Below are positions 1 through 8,130 of a stretch of 64,000 nt of DNA, piece after piece. The notes beneath the pieces were generated by a model. That model was not told the DNA's origin and did no database searches. It saw only the letters and a program-made list of their open reading frames with translations. Each line of letters opens with the position of its first letter. Within the stretch, counting starts at the first letter, position 1. Origin of the DNA: Lachnospiraceae bacterium (GTDB taxonomy: Bacteria; Bacillota; Clostridia; Lachnospirales; Lachnospiraceae); the NCBI GenBank assembly GCA_017624855.1, contig JAGAMF010000005.1:186001-250000 (forward strand), written 5' to 3'. Made by a program: the position numbers and the translations under genes.

Positions 1-741
1 CATCAGACCATGCCTGAGAAAGCATATCTCTACGGACTTCCTCATTCATACTATGATGATTATAAAGTTCGTCGTTACGGTTTCCACGGAACCAGCCATG
101 ATTTCGTATCTGCCCGCGCAGCAGAAATCCTTGGCAAGAAACGTGAAGATGTTAAAATTATCGTTTGCCACTTAGGTAACGGTGCAAGTATCTCTGCCGT
201 AGACCATGGCAAGTGCGTAGATACCAGTATGGGTCTTACTCCCTTGGAAGGTCTTATGATGGGAACCCGTTCCGGTGACATAGATCCCGCTATTGTAGAG
301 TTCCTTGCTAAGAAGTTAGGTAAGACTTTGGAAGAGGTAACCACTATTTTAAATAAAGAATCCGGCGTATACGGTTTGTCCGGCGGCATATCCAGCGACT
401 TCCGTGATTTATCTGCAGCAATGGACGAAGGTAACTTACTTGCTAAGGCTGCTTTGGAAGCATATTCTTACAGAGTGGCTAAGTACATCGGTTCTTATGT
501 GGCTGCCATGAACGGCGTTGACATTATCGCCTTTACCGCAGGTATCGGTGAGAACGACGGTCGCGTTCGCGGTATGGTTGGACAGTACTTCGAATACCTC
601 GGAACATCAATCGATCCCGAGAAGAACAAAGTTCGCGGCGAAGAGTGCATTATCTCTAACCCCGGCGATAAGGTAACCGTTATGGTTGTACCTACCAATG
701 AAGAACTTGCCATTGCAAGAGAGACCGTTAAATTGGTATAA
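1..741 (+). CDS. ackA: Acetate kinase, C-terminal part
   Basis: The last 246 residues of acetate kinase; the start lies before the window. The cytosolic enzyme interconverts acetyl phosphate plus ADP and acetate plus ATP, the ATP-yielding last step of acetate formation. Visible family motifs are RYGFHGTSH, the phosphate-binding CHLGNGASI, GTRSGDIDP and FTAGIGEN near the end. Full-length members have about 400 residues. The frame is open to base 1 with family-like residues before the first Met, so that Met is internal. The usual partner, phosphotransacetylase, would lie upstream outside the window. Structured repeat A begins at the stop codon and a simple hairpin terminator follows. Confidence 0.97.
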   Translation, partial: HQTMPEKAYLYGLPHSYYDDYKVRRYGFHGTSHDFVSARAAEILGKKREDVKIIVCHLGNGASISAVDHGKCVDTSMGLTPLEGLMMGTRSGDIDPAIVEFLAKKLGKTLEEVTTILNKESGVYGLSGGISSDFRDLSAAMDEGNLLAKAALEAYSYRVAKYIGSYVAAMNGVDIIAFTAGIGENDGRVRGMVGQYFEYLGTSIDPEKNKVRGEECIISNPGDKVTVMVVPTNEELAIARETVKLV

Positions 742-895
742 AAATAGGACGCGGTGTGATTTTATCATTTGCCTCAGGGACGCTTTCGCTCGGTTGTGCT
801 ACGCAACGGTACATAGGATTGCAAAGGACGCAATCCAAATACCGGCGAGCACAAACGCCCTTCGGACAAAATGATAAAAATCACACCGCTGTTTT
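741..895 (+). repeat. Structured 3' repeat, copy A
   Basis: Imperfect palindrome starting at the ackA stop codon and on the same strand. The outer helix pairs 751-770 (GCGGTGTGATTTTATCATTT) with 868-889, flanked by an A-run and a T-run so it may also end transcription. Inside lie a TC/TC internal loop, an AGGG/CCCT helix (776-779 with 858-861), the conserved single-stranded block ACGCTTTCGCTCGGTT, then helices GTGCT/AGCAC, CGC/GCG, GGTA/TACC and a terminal hairpin GGATTGC/GCAATCC. The same architecture recurs in copies B, C and D. No protein is supported here. Confidence 0.85.
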
Positions 896-1086
896 TGTGT
901 TAAACGAATAGTAATGTAAATAGAGCCCGAAAATAAGGGCTTTTTTGTATGTATAAATATTGGATGACTTATTAAGTGAATATTAGTATTTTTAACTATT
1001 CATCTTATAACATATGAAAATGCATGTAATAGTGGGCTTGGACGGATTCATATATTGTAAAAATATGAATACAAGGAAAGCACTTT
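742..1086. other. Intergenic region ackA to amidase
   Basis: About 345 bases without a gene. They hold structured repeat A (to about 895), the terminator near 924-946, and an AT-rich stretch upstream of the amidase gene with its AAGGAAAG ribosome site at 1073-1080. I see nothing else. Confidence 0.8.
924..946 (+). terminator. Rho-independent terminator after ackA
   Basis: Short hairpin AGCCC (924-928) with GGGCT (937-941), followed by a run of T. It lies downstream of repeat A, so ackA may have two consecutive transcript-ending structures. Confidence 0.7.
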
Positions 1087-1881
1087 ATGGATAAAAAAAC
1101 CATGTTAAAAGTGGTAATCGTCATGATTGTGGCCATGGCGGTAGCATTGCTGATTCGCGGAATTCTATTACATAGCAAAAATGGGGAGCAGGGGCCGGTT
1201 ACGGCGGAGGAGCTTTCTTTTACCGAAACGGAGTTGGAGCCCAAACCTTACAGTGGCATGATTATCGTAATTGATGCGGGGCACGGTGGAAAGGACCCCG
1301 GCAAAGTAGGAGCAAACGGTACTTTGGAGAAAGATATCAACTTGGAAATTGCCTTGCTTTTAAAAGAGTTGTTGGAAGAAGACGGTGTCACCGTGGTAAT
1401 GACCAGGCAGACCGACACCGGTTTATATGATGAAAACAGCAGTAATAAAAAGATGCAGGATTTAAAAGGACGCCTTGCCATTATCGGAGAAAGTCGGGCG
1501 GATTTGGTAGTAAGCATTCATCAAAACAGTTTTTCGGATGCTTCCGTTTGCGGACCTCAGGTTTTTTATTATGAGGGAAGCAAGCAGGGAGAAAGTGCGG
1601 CAACGCTGGTGCAAAATGCGTTAAATACCGAGTTGGAGATTGCAAAACCCAGAACGCAGAAAAGCAATGACAATTATTTCCTTTTAACGCGATGTTCTCA
1701 AATTATGATTATTGCGGAGTGCGGCTTTTTATCCAATCCCGACGAAGAGAAGTTGCTGAATGACAAAACATACCGGCAGCGTATTGCCGAGGCGCTTCGG
1801 AAGGGTATTTACGAATATCTTGATACCGTAACAGAACCAAAAGAAGGCGGGCAAACCGACCCGGAAGAGCCTATCATATAA
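1087..1881 (+). CDS. N-acetylmuramoyl-L-alanine amidase, CwlD-like
   Basis: Zinc amidase that cleaves the bond between muramic acid and the stem peptide in peptidoglycan. It has 264 residues, with an N-terminal membrane segment (about 6-28), a short linker and an Amidase_3 domain (about 58-245). The expected zinc and catalytic residues are present: H66 in DAGHGG, E81 in TLEKDIN, H145 in SIHQN and E211 in AECGFLSN. Length and the single anchor resemble CwlD, which makes muramic-lactam in spore cortex, and the window carries other spore genes. A vegetative cell-separation amidase is equally possible. The start follows AAGGAAAG at 1073-1080. Confidence 0.88.
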   Translation: MDKKTMLKVVIVMIVAMAVALLIRGILLHSKNGEQGPVTAEELSFTETELEPKPYSGMIIVIDAGHGGKDPGKVGANGTLEKDINLEIALLLKELLEEDGVTVVMTRQTDTGLYDENSSNKKMQDLKGRLAIIGESRADLVVSIHQNSFSDASVCGPQVFYYEGSKQGESAATLVQNALNTELEIAKPRTQKSNDNYFLLTRCSQIMIIAECGFLSNPDEEKLLNDKTYRQRIAEALRKGIYEYLDTVTEPKEGGQTDPEEPII

Positions 1882-1887
1882 AATCCC

Positions 1888-1916
1888 TTGGTATTCCGCG
1901 AAAAATATGTTATGAT
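1888..1916 (+). promoter_or_regulatory. Likely promoter for ywlC operon
   Basis: TTGGTA (1888-1893), 17 bases, TATGAT (1911-1916), about 30 bases before the ywlC start. It fits the housekeeping sigma factor with a weak -35. Confidence 0.5.
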
Positions 1917-1947
1917 AAAATTGATTAAGTAGCGGCAGGAGGTCGGT

Positions 1948-3009
1948 ATGCGTACCGAAGTCATCATTCAGGAGGAAAACAGAATAGACAATACAAGTCT
2001 TACCCGGGCGGGGGATATTATCCGCCGTGGCGGACTGGTGGCTTTTCCTACGGAGACGGTTTACGGCCTCGGCGGAGACGGATTGAACCCGGAATCCTCC
2101 CGCAAAATCTACGAAGCCAAGGGGCGTCCTTCGGATAACCCCTTAATCATACACATATGTAGAATGGAAGATCTGTATTCCATCGTAAAAGAAGTGCCGG
2201 AGAGTGCAAAGAAGCTGGCTGAAGCCTTTTGGCCCGGGCCTTTGACCATGATTCTGCCCAAGGCGGATTGTGTGCCGAAGGAAACCACGGGAGGCCTTGA
2301 TACGGTGGCGGTTAGAATGCCTTCCCACAAGGTGGCCCTTGCTTTTATAAAAGAGGCGGGCGGTTTTGTGGCGGCGCCAAGTGCCAATTTAAGCGGTAAG
2401 CCCAGCCCTACCCTTGCAAAATATGTTGTTGAGGACATGGACGGCAGAATTGATATGATTATTGACGGCGGTGATATTGCCATCGGCCTGGAATCCACCA
2501 TTGTGGATTTAACGGGAGAGGTACCCATGATTTTACGCCCCGGTTATATAACGCTGGAAATGTTGCAGGATGTTTTGGGAGAAGTAACCTGCGATCCCAC
2601 TCTTTTAGATGGGACTTGTACAGACAGGCCTAAGGCTCCCGGAATGCGATATCGCCATTACGCCCCCAAAGGGGACATGCTGATTGTGGAGGGAAGCTCG
2701 GATGCAGTGGTTTCCGCAATCAATAAAATGGTGGCAGAGAGCAAAGCACAAGGCTTAAAAACCGGTGTCATTGCCACTGCGGAAAATGCAGAGAAGTACG
2801 ATGCTGATGTGGTAAAAATTGTGGGCAGCAGGCAGGAAGCCACGGCTGTGGCCGCTTCGCTTTATCGCATTTTGCGTGAGTTTGATGATGAAGAAACGGA
2901 TGCCATCTATTCCGAAAGTTTTGCCACGGACGGAATCGGACAGGCCATTATGAATCGATTATTAAAGGCCGCAGGCCATAAATATAAAAACCTATGGGAG
3001 GATGCTTAA
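1948..3009 (+). CDS. ywlC: Threonylcarbamoyl-AMP synthase (Sua5/YwlC)
   Basis: Makes threonylcarbamoyl-AMP from threonine, bicarbonate and ATP, the first step of the t6A37 modification of ANN-decoding tRNAs. The 353 residues comprise a YrdC/TsaC domain (about 14-200) with PTETVYGLG at 34-42 and KGRPSDNP at 58-65, followed by the Sua5 C-terminal domain (about 210-345). The two-domain form is that of B. subtilis YwlC rather than the short TsaC. The start follows AGGAGG with good spacing. Only one base separates its stop from rpiB, as expected for an operon. Confidence 0.95.
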   Translation: MRTEVIIQEENRIDNTSLTRAGDIIRRGGLVAFPTETVYGLGGDGLNPESSRKIYEAKGRPSDNPLIIHICRMEDLYSIVKEVPESAKKLAEAFWPGPLTMILPKADCVPKETTGGLDTVAVRMPSHKVALAFIKEAGGFVAAPSANLSGKPSPTLAKYVVEDMDGRIDMIIDGGDIAIGLESTIVDLTGEVPMILRPGYITLEMLQDVLGEVTCDPTLLDGTCTDRPKAPGMRYRHYAPKGDMLIVEGSSDAVVSAINKMVAESKAQGLKTGVIATAENAEKYDADVVKIVGSRQEATAVAASLYRILREFDDEETDAIYSESFATDGIGQAIMNRLLKAAGHKYKNLWEDA

Positions 3010-3010
3010 A

Positions 3011-3442
3011 ATGAATATTTCATTAGGATGTGACCACGGCGGTTACGATTTAAAAGAAGCCGTAAAAAAACACTTGGAGGCACAGGGACATACCTGTAAG
3101 GACTTCGGTTGCTATGACAAGAGTTCCTGCGATTATCCCAATCATGGAAGACCTGCTGCAGAAGCGGTAGCCAACGGAGAATGTGATAAGGGTATTGTAA
3201 TCTGCACCACAGGTATCGGTATGTCCATGGTGGCAAATAAGGTAAAAGGTGTTCGTGCGGCACTTTGCTCGGATTCTCTTTCCGCAGAACTTACCAGACA
3301 GCATAACAATGCCAATGTGCTTGTTTTGGGCGCAGGTATCGTGGGTATGAACCTTGCACTTAAAATTGTGGATACTTTTATGAATACGGAGTTTTCCGGA
3401 GACGAAAGACATCAGAGAAGAATTAATTTGATTGAGGATTAA
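3011..3442 (+). CDS. rpiB: Ribose-5-phosphate isomerase B
   Basis: Interconverts ribose 5-phosphate and ribulose 5-phosphate in the non-oxidative pentose phosphate pathway. The 143 residues match RpiB: D8-H9 in CDHGG, catalytic-type Cys65 in ICTTGIGMS, and HNNANVL around 98. I chose the ATG at 3011 because GGGAGG (2996-3001) is well spaced from it, whereas the in-frame ATG at 3002 touches the ribosome site and would overlap ywlC. Some family members act on allose or galactose phosphates; the context gives no hint of that. Confidence 0.95.
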   Translation: MNISLGCDHGGYDLKEAVKKHLEAQGHTCKDFGCYDKSSCDYPNHGRPAAEAVANGECDKGIVICTTGIGMSMVANKVKGVRAALCSDSLSAELTRQHNNANVLVLGAGIVGMNLALKIVDTFMNTEFSGDERHQRRINLIED

Positions 3443-3475
3443 TTATAACCGGTGGGGACCGGATTGGAGGGTTAC

Positions 3476-3955
3476 ATGAAAAGAAAAGATTATATTTCCT
3501 GGGATGAATATTTTGTGGGAATTGCCATGCTTTCCGGCATGCGTTCCAAAGATCCCAATACGCAGGTGGGGGCCTGTATCGTAGGAAGGGACAACCGTAT
3601 TTTATCCGTAGGTTATAACGGATTTCCCAATGGATGTTCGGATGAATTGTTCCCCTGGGCAAGACAGGGCGGTGAGCTGGATACCAAATATGCTTTTGTG
3701 GCTCACAGCGAGTTGAACGCTATTCTGAACTATCGCGGTGGCAACTTGGAGGGAGCGAAGATTTATGTTACATTGTTCCCTTGCAACGAATGCGCCAAGG
3801 CCATTATTCAGGCAGGGATTAAGGAAGTAATCTACGATTCCGATAAATATGAAGGAACACCTTCCAACATTGCCGCAAAGAAAATGTTTGAAGCGGCAGG
3901 TGTAAAATGCGTGCAGTATAAGCGCAGCGGACGCACCATTTCTTTTGAAGTGTAA
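3476..3955 (+). CDS. dCMP deaminase (ComEB-like)
   Basis: Zinc-dependent deoxycytidylate deaminase that converts dCMP to dUMP and so feeds thymidylate synthesis. The 159 residues contain zinc ligand H77 and catalytic E79 (HSELNAIL), and C103 and C106 (PCNEC). The start at 3476 is preceded by GGAGG at 3466-3470; an upstream in-frame start at 3452 would put that site inside the gene. It lies 33 bases after rpiB and is probably co-transcribed. The family also includes ComEB proteins found in competence operons, but no competence genes are near. Confidence 0.93.
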   Translation: MKRKDYISWDEYFVGIAMLSGMRSKDPNTQVGACIVGRDNRILSVGYNGFPNGCSDELFPWARQGGELDTKYAFVAHSELNAILNYRGGNLEGAKIYVTLFPCNECAKAIIQAGIKEVIYDSDKYEGTPSNIAAKKMFEAAGVKCVQYKRSGRTISFEV

Positions 3956-4025
3956 TTTTAGTATTTTTATAAATATAAAACTTTTGCTGAAATATTAAGG
4001 GAAACAACAAAAGGCAGGTATTATT

Positions 4026-5228
4026 TTGAAGAAGAAACGAAGTAAAATTGTTGCTTTTATCCTGGCTGTATGTCTCGTTGTTATAGGGATTCCGCAGATG
4101 GAAGTATATGCTACTTCTACTTTGAACCAGCTTCAGGAAGCGCAGCAGCAGATGCAACAAATGGAACAGGAAAAAGAACAGGTTGACCAGGAGAGGCAAG
4201 AACTTGAGGGTGAACTGGGTGGTTTGAATCAGCAACATGGTTCGCTGAAGGCGGAGCTTGATTCGTTGAATACGGAGCTTGCGGAGGCGGCGGAACATTT
4301 GGCAGAGCTGGAAACGCAGATTGCCGATAAAGAGGATGAAATTACCAAAACCCGGAAAGAGCTGGAAGAAGCCAAGGCTACGGAAGAAGCGCAGTATGAG
4401 GCTATGCAATATCGTATGCAGGCATCGTACGAGAGTCCTGATACGGATTACCTGGAAATGCTTTTGTCGGCCCGCAGTATATCCGAGCTTCTGAATATGG
4501 CGGATTATATCAGCATGCTGGCGGATTATGACAATCGGCTTTTGGTTGAATATCAGGAAGCCAAGGATGCGGTTGCGGCCAAGGAAGTGGTTTTGGAAAC
4601 AGAACTTGCAGAATTGGAAGTTTTAAAACAGGCGAATTTGGACGAACAGGCCAGAATCAATGATTTGATTAAAACAACTTCGGCGTATGTGCAGAAATAT
4701 GCGCAACAAATCTCCACTGCGGAAGCGGAATTGGCTGAAATTGAGGCGGAGATTGCCCGAAAAGAAGCCGAAATAGCGGCCCAGGAAGCGGATATTCAGG
4801 CTTTGCAGAAGAAGTATCAGGAAGAATTGTTAATGTCGCAGTTGGCAAATTCTTCGTCGAAGAGGGATATCTCTCAGGTGACTTTTGAGGAGGGTGACAG
4901 GTATCTTCTTGCCAACTTGATTTATTGTGAAGCCGGCGGAGAGCCTTATGAAGGTCAGGTTGCGGTCGGAGCGGTTGTAATCAATCGTGTGCTGTCCAGT
5001 GTCTATCCCAATACGGTAAGCGGTGTTATTTATCAGAGATCGCAGTTTTCTCCGGTAGCCAGCGGACGACTTGCCTTGGCATTGTCGCAGAATAAGGCGA
5101 CTGCGTCCTGCTATCAGGCGGCGGATGAAGCTATGGCCGGCGTTACCAATGTGGGCGGATGCGTTTATTTCAGAACCCCGATTCCCGGCCTGACAGGCAT
5201 ACAAATCGGCGGACATATTTTTTACTAA
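4026..5228 (+). CDS. Coiled-coil exported SleB-type cell-wall hydrolase
   Basis: Probable secreted peptidoglycan hydrolase. The 400 residues begin with a signal peptide (KKKRSK, hydrophobic core, cut near residue 30), run through a long Q/E-rich coiled coil (about 32-270) like the PcsB regulatory domain, and end in a SleB/Hydrolase_2 domain (about 292-400) with the acidic motif YCEAGGEP and AVGAVVINR. SleB enzymes are lytic transglycosylases acting on spore cortex or vegetative wall. The start is TTG. The N-terminal half is clearly related to the protein at 40035-41273, which carries NlpC/P60 instead. The coiled coil suggests control by a membrane partner such as FtsEX, by inference only. Confidence 0.87.
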   Translation: MKKKRSKIVAFILAVCLVVIGIPQMEVYATSTLNQLQEAQQQMQQMEQEKEQVDQERQELEGELGGLNQQHGSLKAELDSLNTELAEAAEHLAELETQIADKEDEITKTRKELEEAKATEEAQYEAMQYRMQASYESPDTDYLEMLLSARSISELLNMADYISMLADYDNRLLVEYQEAKDAVAAKEVVLETELAELEVLKQANLDEQARINDLIKTTSAYVQKYAQQISTAEAELAEIEAEIARKEAEIAAQEADIQALQKKYQEELLMSQLANSSSKRDISQVTFEEGDRYLLANLIYCEAGGEPYEGQVAVGAVVINRVLSSVYPNTVSGVIYQRSQFSPVASGRLALALSQNKATASCYQAADEAMAGVTNVGGCVYFRTPIPGLTGIQIGGHIFY

Positions 5229-5252
5229 AACAGAATGATTCATGCATATAAA

Positions 5253-5278
5253 AAGGAGCTGTAGATTTACAGCTCCTT
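5253..5278 (-). terminator. Terminator of small reverse gene
   Basis: Hairpin AAGGAGCTGTA (5253-5263) with TACAGCTCCTT (5268-5278). On the reverse strand it is followed by TTTTTATA, so it mainly ends the reverse gene, whose last codons lie inside the hairpin. It may also serve the convergent SleB gene. Confidence 0.75.
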
Positions 5279-5518
5279 ACATTCTTTTATAAAATCAGAA
5301 ACAACTTCGTCATATCTGTCTTCGGGAAGGGCATCCTTGTATAAGTCATAGGGGTAAAACTGCATGCTTTTATCGCCGATGATAATTTCCAAGAGAATGT
5401 CCTGCACATTATCGCCGCCTTTACGGATGTATATATCTGCGTTGGGAATGCGCTCATGGATTTCGGAAAGTAATATGTGTTTAAATTCGTGAAAGTCGCG
5501 AAAGGATGTTTCGTTCAT
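5267..5518 (-). CDS. Small protein of unknown function
   Basis: An 83-residue soluble, acidic protein beginning MNETSFRDFHEFKHIL. I do not recognise the family. It starts at the ATG at 5518 because AAGGAGGAAT lies just upstream; an earlier in-frame ATG has no such site. No signal peptide, membrane segment or cysteine is present. The first third looks helical and the middle like alternating strands (ILLEIIIGDKSMQFYPY). Its opening resembles the start of some short Lachnospiraceae proteins, but this is weak. It has its own terminator. Confidence 0.65.
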   Translation of the reverse strand: MNETSFRDFHEFKHILLSEIHERIPNADIYIRKGGDNVQDILLEIIIGDKSMQFYPYDLYKDALPEDRYDEVVSDFIKECKEL

Positions 5519-5629
5519 AGATTCCTCCTTGTAAATATTAAATTTGTCATGCATATGCGCAAGAGTAGATTATCATATTTTATAAAATTAAAAAAGTGTA
5601 TTTTGGTTTAATCCTTTCGGAACAATATA

Positions 5630-5656
5630 AAAACAGCGGCTCTGAACCGCTGTTTT
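5630..5656 (-). terminator. Terminator of DUF402 gene
   Basis: Hairpin AAAACAGCGG (5630-5639) with CCGCTGTTTT (5647-5656), lying just past the reverse-strand stop at 5659 and followed by T-rich sequence on that strand. Confidence 0.8.
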
Positions 5657-5658
5657 GT

Positions 5659-6138
5659 TTATTTATCGTATTCGTTAATCAAGTCCATATATCGCTTAAA
5701 ATCGCCGCTGTACATGGCGTTTAACAACATATCCGTTCTTACCAGGGCCGAATGTAACTGGTCTTTGGTAATCATATCTTTTATGGATGCCTCAGCCAAT
5801 TCGTCCAAATCAAGAACCTTAACTTTGCCGTCGGGATAGAGAACCACATCGGTAAGCAAATCCGTGGAAGTGCAGGAAGTGCCGTCTGCATCAAATGTGT
5901 AATCCACAATATCGCAATACCAGTATAAAAGAGAATTGTCAGCACGATAAAACTTGCTTACTTTTATACCTTCTTTTAGCATGTAAGCGGAAAATCCGTG
6001 GTCCATGTCCTTACGAGGTTTAATGGTTTGCCATTTGGTAATAATAACGGTATCGTCCCGATAAAGGATAACATCATCTTTCAGATGTACGATTTCGTCG
6101 GGGATCAGTCTTCTGCGATATAAGGTAATGTTTTCCAT
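5659..6138 (-). CDS. DUF402 protein, probable nucleotide phosphatase
   Basis: A 159-residue cytosolic protein of the DUF402 family. Characterised members hydrolyse nucleoside di- or triphosphates with divalent metal. The diagnostic part is the block WYCDIVDYTFDAD (about 89-101), then LLTDVVLYPDGKVKVLD (about 109-125), followed by an acidic helix (DELAEA), which carries the metal ligands in known structures. The N-terminal part (RRRLIPDEIVHLKDD) is also typical. The actual substrate cannot be read from sequence. It stands alone with its own terminator and diverges from the ATP synthase operon. Confidence 0.8.
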   Translation of the reverse strand: MENITLYRRRLIPDEIVHLKDDVILYRDDTVIITKWQTIKPRKDMDHGFSAYMLKEGIKVSKFYRADNSLLYWYCDIVDYTFDADGTSCTSTDLLTDVVLYPDGKVKVLDLDELAEASIKDMITKDQLHSALVRTDMLLNAMYSGDFKRYMDLINEYDK

Positions 6139-6253
6139 AGAAATCCTTTCGATGTGTTATCAATGTGTCTTGTTGTAAAAATAGTACCTTTTAAAAAGAT
6201 AAAAGTCAACGAAAAAACTTTGCAAAAAGTGGCTAAAATACGAAGTTTTTAAC

Positions 6254-6282
6254 TAGACATTGTAGTACAAAATGAGTATAAT
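6254..6282 (+). promoter_or_regulatory. Promoter of ATP synthase operon
   Basis: TAGACA (6254-6259), a 17-base spacer and a perfect TATAAT (6277-6282). Transcription would begin near 6289, which rules out the earliest possible starts of the first gene and supports the ATG at 6323. Confidence 0.75.
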
Positions 6283-6322
6283 TATAAAGATGGTACAAAA
6301 TAGGGAAAGAAGTACTGATTTT

Positions 6323-6568
6323 ATGGCGCCGAGAAAAAGAGATGACAAAGTGAACATGCGTGAAATCATGAAGGTGTTGGTATGCATCTCTCAGTTTAGT
6401 ATTTCCATGCTGGTGCCTATAGCCATGTGTTTCTTCGGCGGTTTGCTGTTGGACAAGTGGCTGGGAACTTCTTATATTGCGATTGTGCTGTTTTTTGTCG
6501 GAGCGATTGCCGGAGGGAGAAATGTGTATCTTTTGGCGAAGAAGTATTCCGGCGAAGGTAAGGAGTAA
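6323..6568 (+). CDS. atpZ: AtpZ/AtpI-like F0 accessory membrane protein
   Basis: An 81-residue membrane protein of the AtpZ (ATPase_gene1) type with two membrane segments (about 20-41 and 47-67). The motif FGGLLLDKWLGTS between them is typical. AtpZ and AtpI together are thought to form an Mg/Ca uptake or c-ring assembly factor for F-type ATP synthases. The start at 6323 follows GGGAAAGAAG and lies downstream of the predicted transcription start. It is the first gene of the atp operon and ends 6 bases before the next. Confidence 0.83.
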   Translation: MAPRKRDDKVNMREIMKVLVCISQFSISMLVPIAMCFFGGLLLDKWLGTSYIAIVLFFVGAIAGGRNVYLLAKKYSGEGKE

Positions 6569-6574
6569 TCAGAT

Positions 6575-7012
6575 TTGAAGAAGCATAATACCACATTGAT
6601 AGAACTGTGGGTGGGGATTGTATTTGTTGCATTGATTTGTCTGCTTGCGGGAATCTGGTTTGTGCAGAATAAGTTAGCCTATGCCTTAGGAATTCTGGTG
6701 GGAGGCATAACTGCAACCTATCTTGCATGGCATATGGCAAGAAGCATTGATAAGATGCTGGATCGGGCAGAAGCCGGCGGAGATGCCGGAGCGGGTATGA
6801 GAGTATCAAGCCTTCTGCGATACGGTATTGTGGTGCTGGTGTTGATTGCTTCGGCAATGGTGTCTGAATGGGTAAATCCAATCAGCGTATTCATCGGTAT
6901 CATTGGTTTGAAAGTGGCGGCATATCTCCAGCCGTTTACTCATAAAATCGTGTTCAAGGTATTTGGGTGGGAAGAAGAAGTCTATCCGGAGATGCCTGAC
7001 ACAGAAGAATAA
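6575..7012 (+). CDS. atpI: ATP synthase subunit I
   Basis: A 145-residue membrane protein with four hydrophobic segments (about 9-27, 33-50, 84-102, 106-124), consistent with ATP synthase protein I, which aids c-ring assembly. The start is TTG at 6575, preceded by AAGGAG; no ATG gives a better fit. It ends 12 bases before atpB. Sequence in this family is poorly conserved, so the call rests on size, topology and position ahead of subunit a. Confidence 0.8.
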   Translation: MKKHNTTLIELWVGIVFVALICLLAGIWFVQNKLAYALGILVGGITATYLAWHMARSIDKMLDRAEAGGDAGAGMRVSSLLRYGIVVLVLIASAMVSEWVNPISVFIGIIGLKVAAYLQPFTHKIVFKVFGWEEEVYPEMPDTEE

Positions 7013-7024
7013 GGAGGTAGAAGT

Positions 7025-7759
7025 ATGGGACAGGGAATCCTGTTATCCGGAGGGGACAACATCGATTTTATGATACATGGTGTGTTCTCTTACAATCTCT
7101 TTGGACAAGAGGTATGGATAACAACATCGCACATATGTCTTTTGATCGTTGTGCTTGTATTGCTTCTCTTTTTCATCATCGGCGGTTCGGTTTTCCGCAA
7201 GGGGAAAACAGTCCCCGCAGGATTTCAGAATTTTGCGGAGTTAATTGTGGAACTCTTGGATGGAATCGTAATCGGTGGCATGGGTGAAAAAGGCAAAGGA
7301 TTCAGAAATTACATTGGCGTGCTTTTTATCTTTATCCTGTTTTGCAATATTTCGGGATTGTTAGGATTGAGACCGCCGACGGCGGATTATGGTGTAACCT
7401 TACCGCTGGGTCTTCTGACTTTTACATTGATTCATGTGAACAAATTCAGATTTAATTCACTCTGGAGTATCTGGAAAGACACATGTTCACCGCTACCGCC
7501 ATGGTTGCCTATTTGGGCGCCGATTAATATTATCGGTGATGTGGCAGTTCCGGTATCGCTGTCTTTGCGTTTGTTCGCCAATGTATTGTCAGGTACCGTA
7601 ATGATGGCATTGGTGTATGGCCTCTTGCAGATGTTTGCAATGGTTTGGCCCGCAGCACTTCATGTCTACTTTGATTTATTTTCAGGAGCAATTCAAACAT
7701 ATGTATTCTGTATGTTAACCATGACATATATCTCAAATGCCATGGGTGGAGAAGAGTAA
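7025..7759 (+). CDS. atpB: ATP synthase F0 subunit a
   Basis: Stator subunit a, which forms the two ion half-channels facing the c ring. The 244 residues have five to six membrane helices. The essential arginine is R182 in SLSLRLFANVLSG, with the family's conserved surroundings. The late helix (FDLFSGAIQTYVFCMLTMTY) is also typical. The start is ATG after AAGGAGG. It lies between subunit I and subunit c, the usual order. Ion choice is best judged from subunit c. Confidence 0.96.
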   Translation: MGQGILLSGGDNIDFMIHGVFSYNLFGQEVWITTSHICLLIVVLVLLLFFIIGGSVFRKGKTVPAGFQNFAELIVELLDGIVIGGMGEKGKGFRNYIGVLFIFILFCNISGLLGLRPPTADYGVTLPLGLLTFTLIHVNKFRFNSLWSIWKDTCSPLPPWLPIWAPINIIGDVAVPVSLSLRLFANVLSGTVMMALVYGLLQMFAMVWPAALHVYFDLFSGAIQTYVFCMLTMTYISNAMGGEE

Positions 7760-7786
7760 AAATTATTTTCTAGGAGGAAGAAAACA

Positions 7787-8062
7787 ATGGGAGCAAATGA
7801 AACAATGGAACTGTTTAATGAGAATTTTATTTTAGGATGTTCAGCAATCGGTGCAGGCCTTGCGGTTATCGCAGGTATCGGACCCGGTGTTGGTCAGGGT
7901 ATTGCAGCAGGTTATGGTGCATCAGCAGTAGGTCGTAACCCCGGCGCAAGAGGCGCTATCATGTCAACCATGTTACTTGGTCAGGCGGTAGCGGAAACAA
8001 CCGGTCTTTACGGTTTGTTGATTGCATTCCTCTTATTGTTCGTTAAGCCTTTATTACCTTAA
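7787..8062 (+). CDS. atpE: ATP synthase F0 subunit c, sodium-type ligands
   Basis: Hairpin subunit of the rotating c ring, 91 residues, two membrane helices joined by the polar loop RNPGARG. The ion-binding set matches that of the sodium-coupled Ilyobacter tartaricus ring: Q37 in GVGQG, V68, E70 and T71 in VAETTG, and Y75, all offset by five. Ser or Thr at the T71 position serves in known sodium rings. The start follows AGGAGGAAG. From the ligands I infer sodium coupling, consistent with an anaerobe living at low ion-motive force. Confidence 0.96.
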   Translation: MGANETMELFNENFILGCSAIGAGLAVIAGIGPGVGQGIAAGYGASAVGRNPGARGAIMSTMLLGQAVAETTGLYGLLIAFLLLFVKPLLP

Positions 8063-8130
8063 TCGGGTTCGTAAAGTGCAGATGCGTTTTTATGATGAAC
8101 GCGTAGCGAAATAGAAGAGGAGGCAGCAGT

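Noticed and set aside
686-874. Forward open frame over repeat A
   Set aside because: It overlaps ackA in another frame and is explained by the paired element.
741-895. Plain rho-independent terminator
   Set aside because: The outer A/T-flanked stem could terminate, but the conserved core, internal loop and copies without T-run show more than a terminator.
3819-4409. Reverse 196-residue open frame
   Set aside because: It is antisense to the start of the SleB gene and the dCMP deaminase end, has low-complexity Leu/Phe content and no ribosome site.
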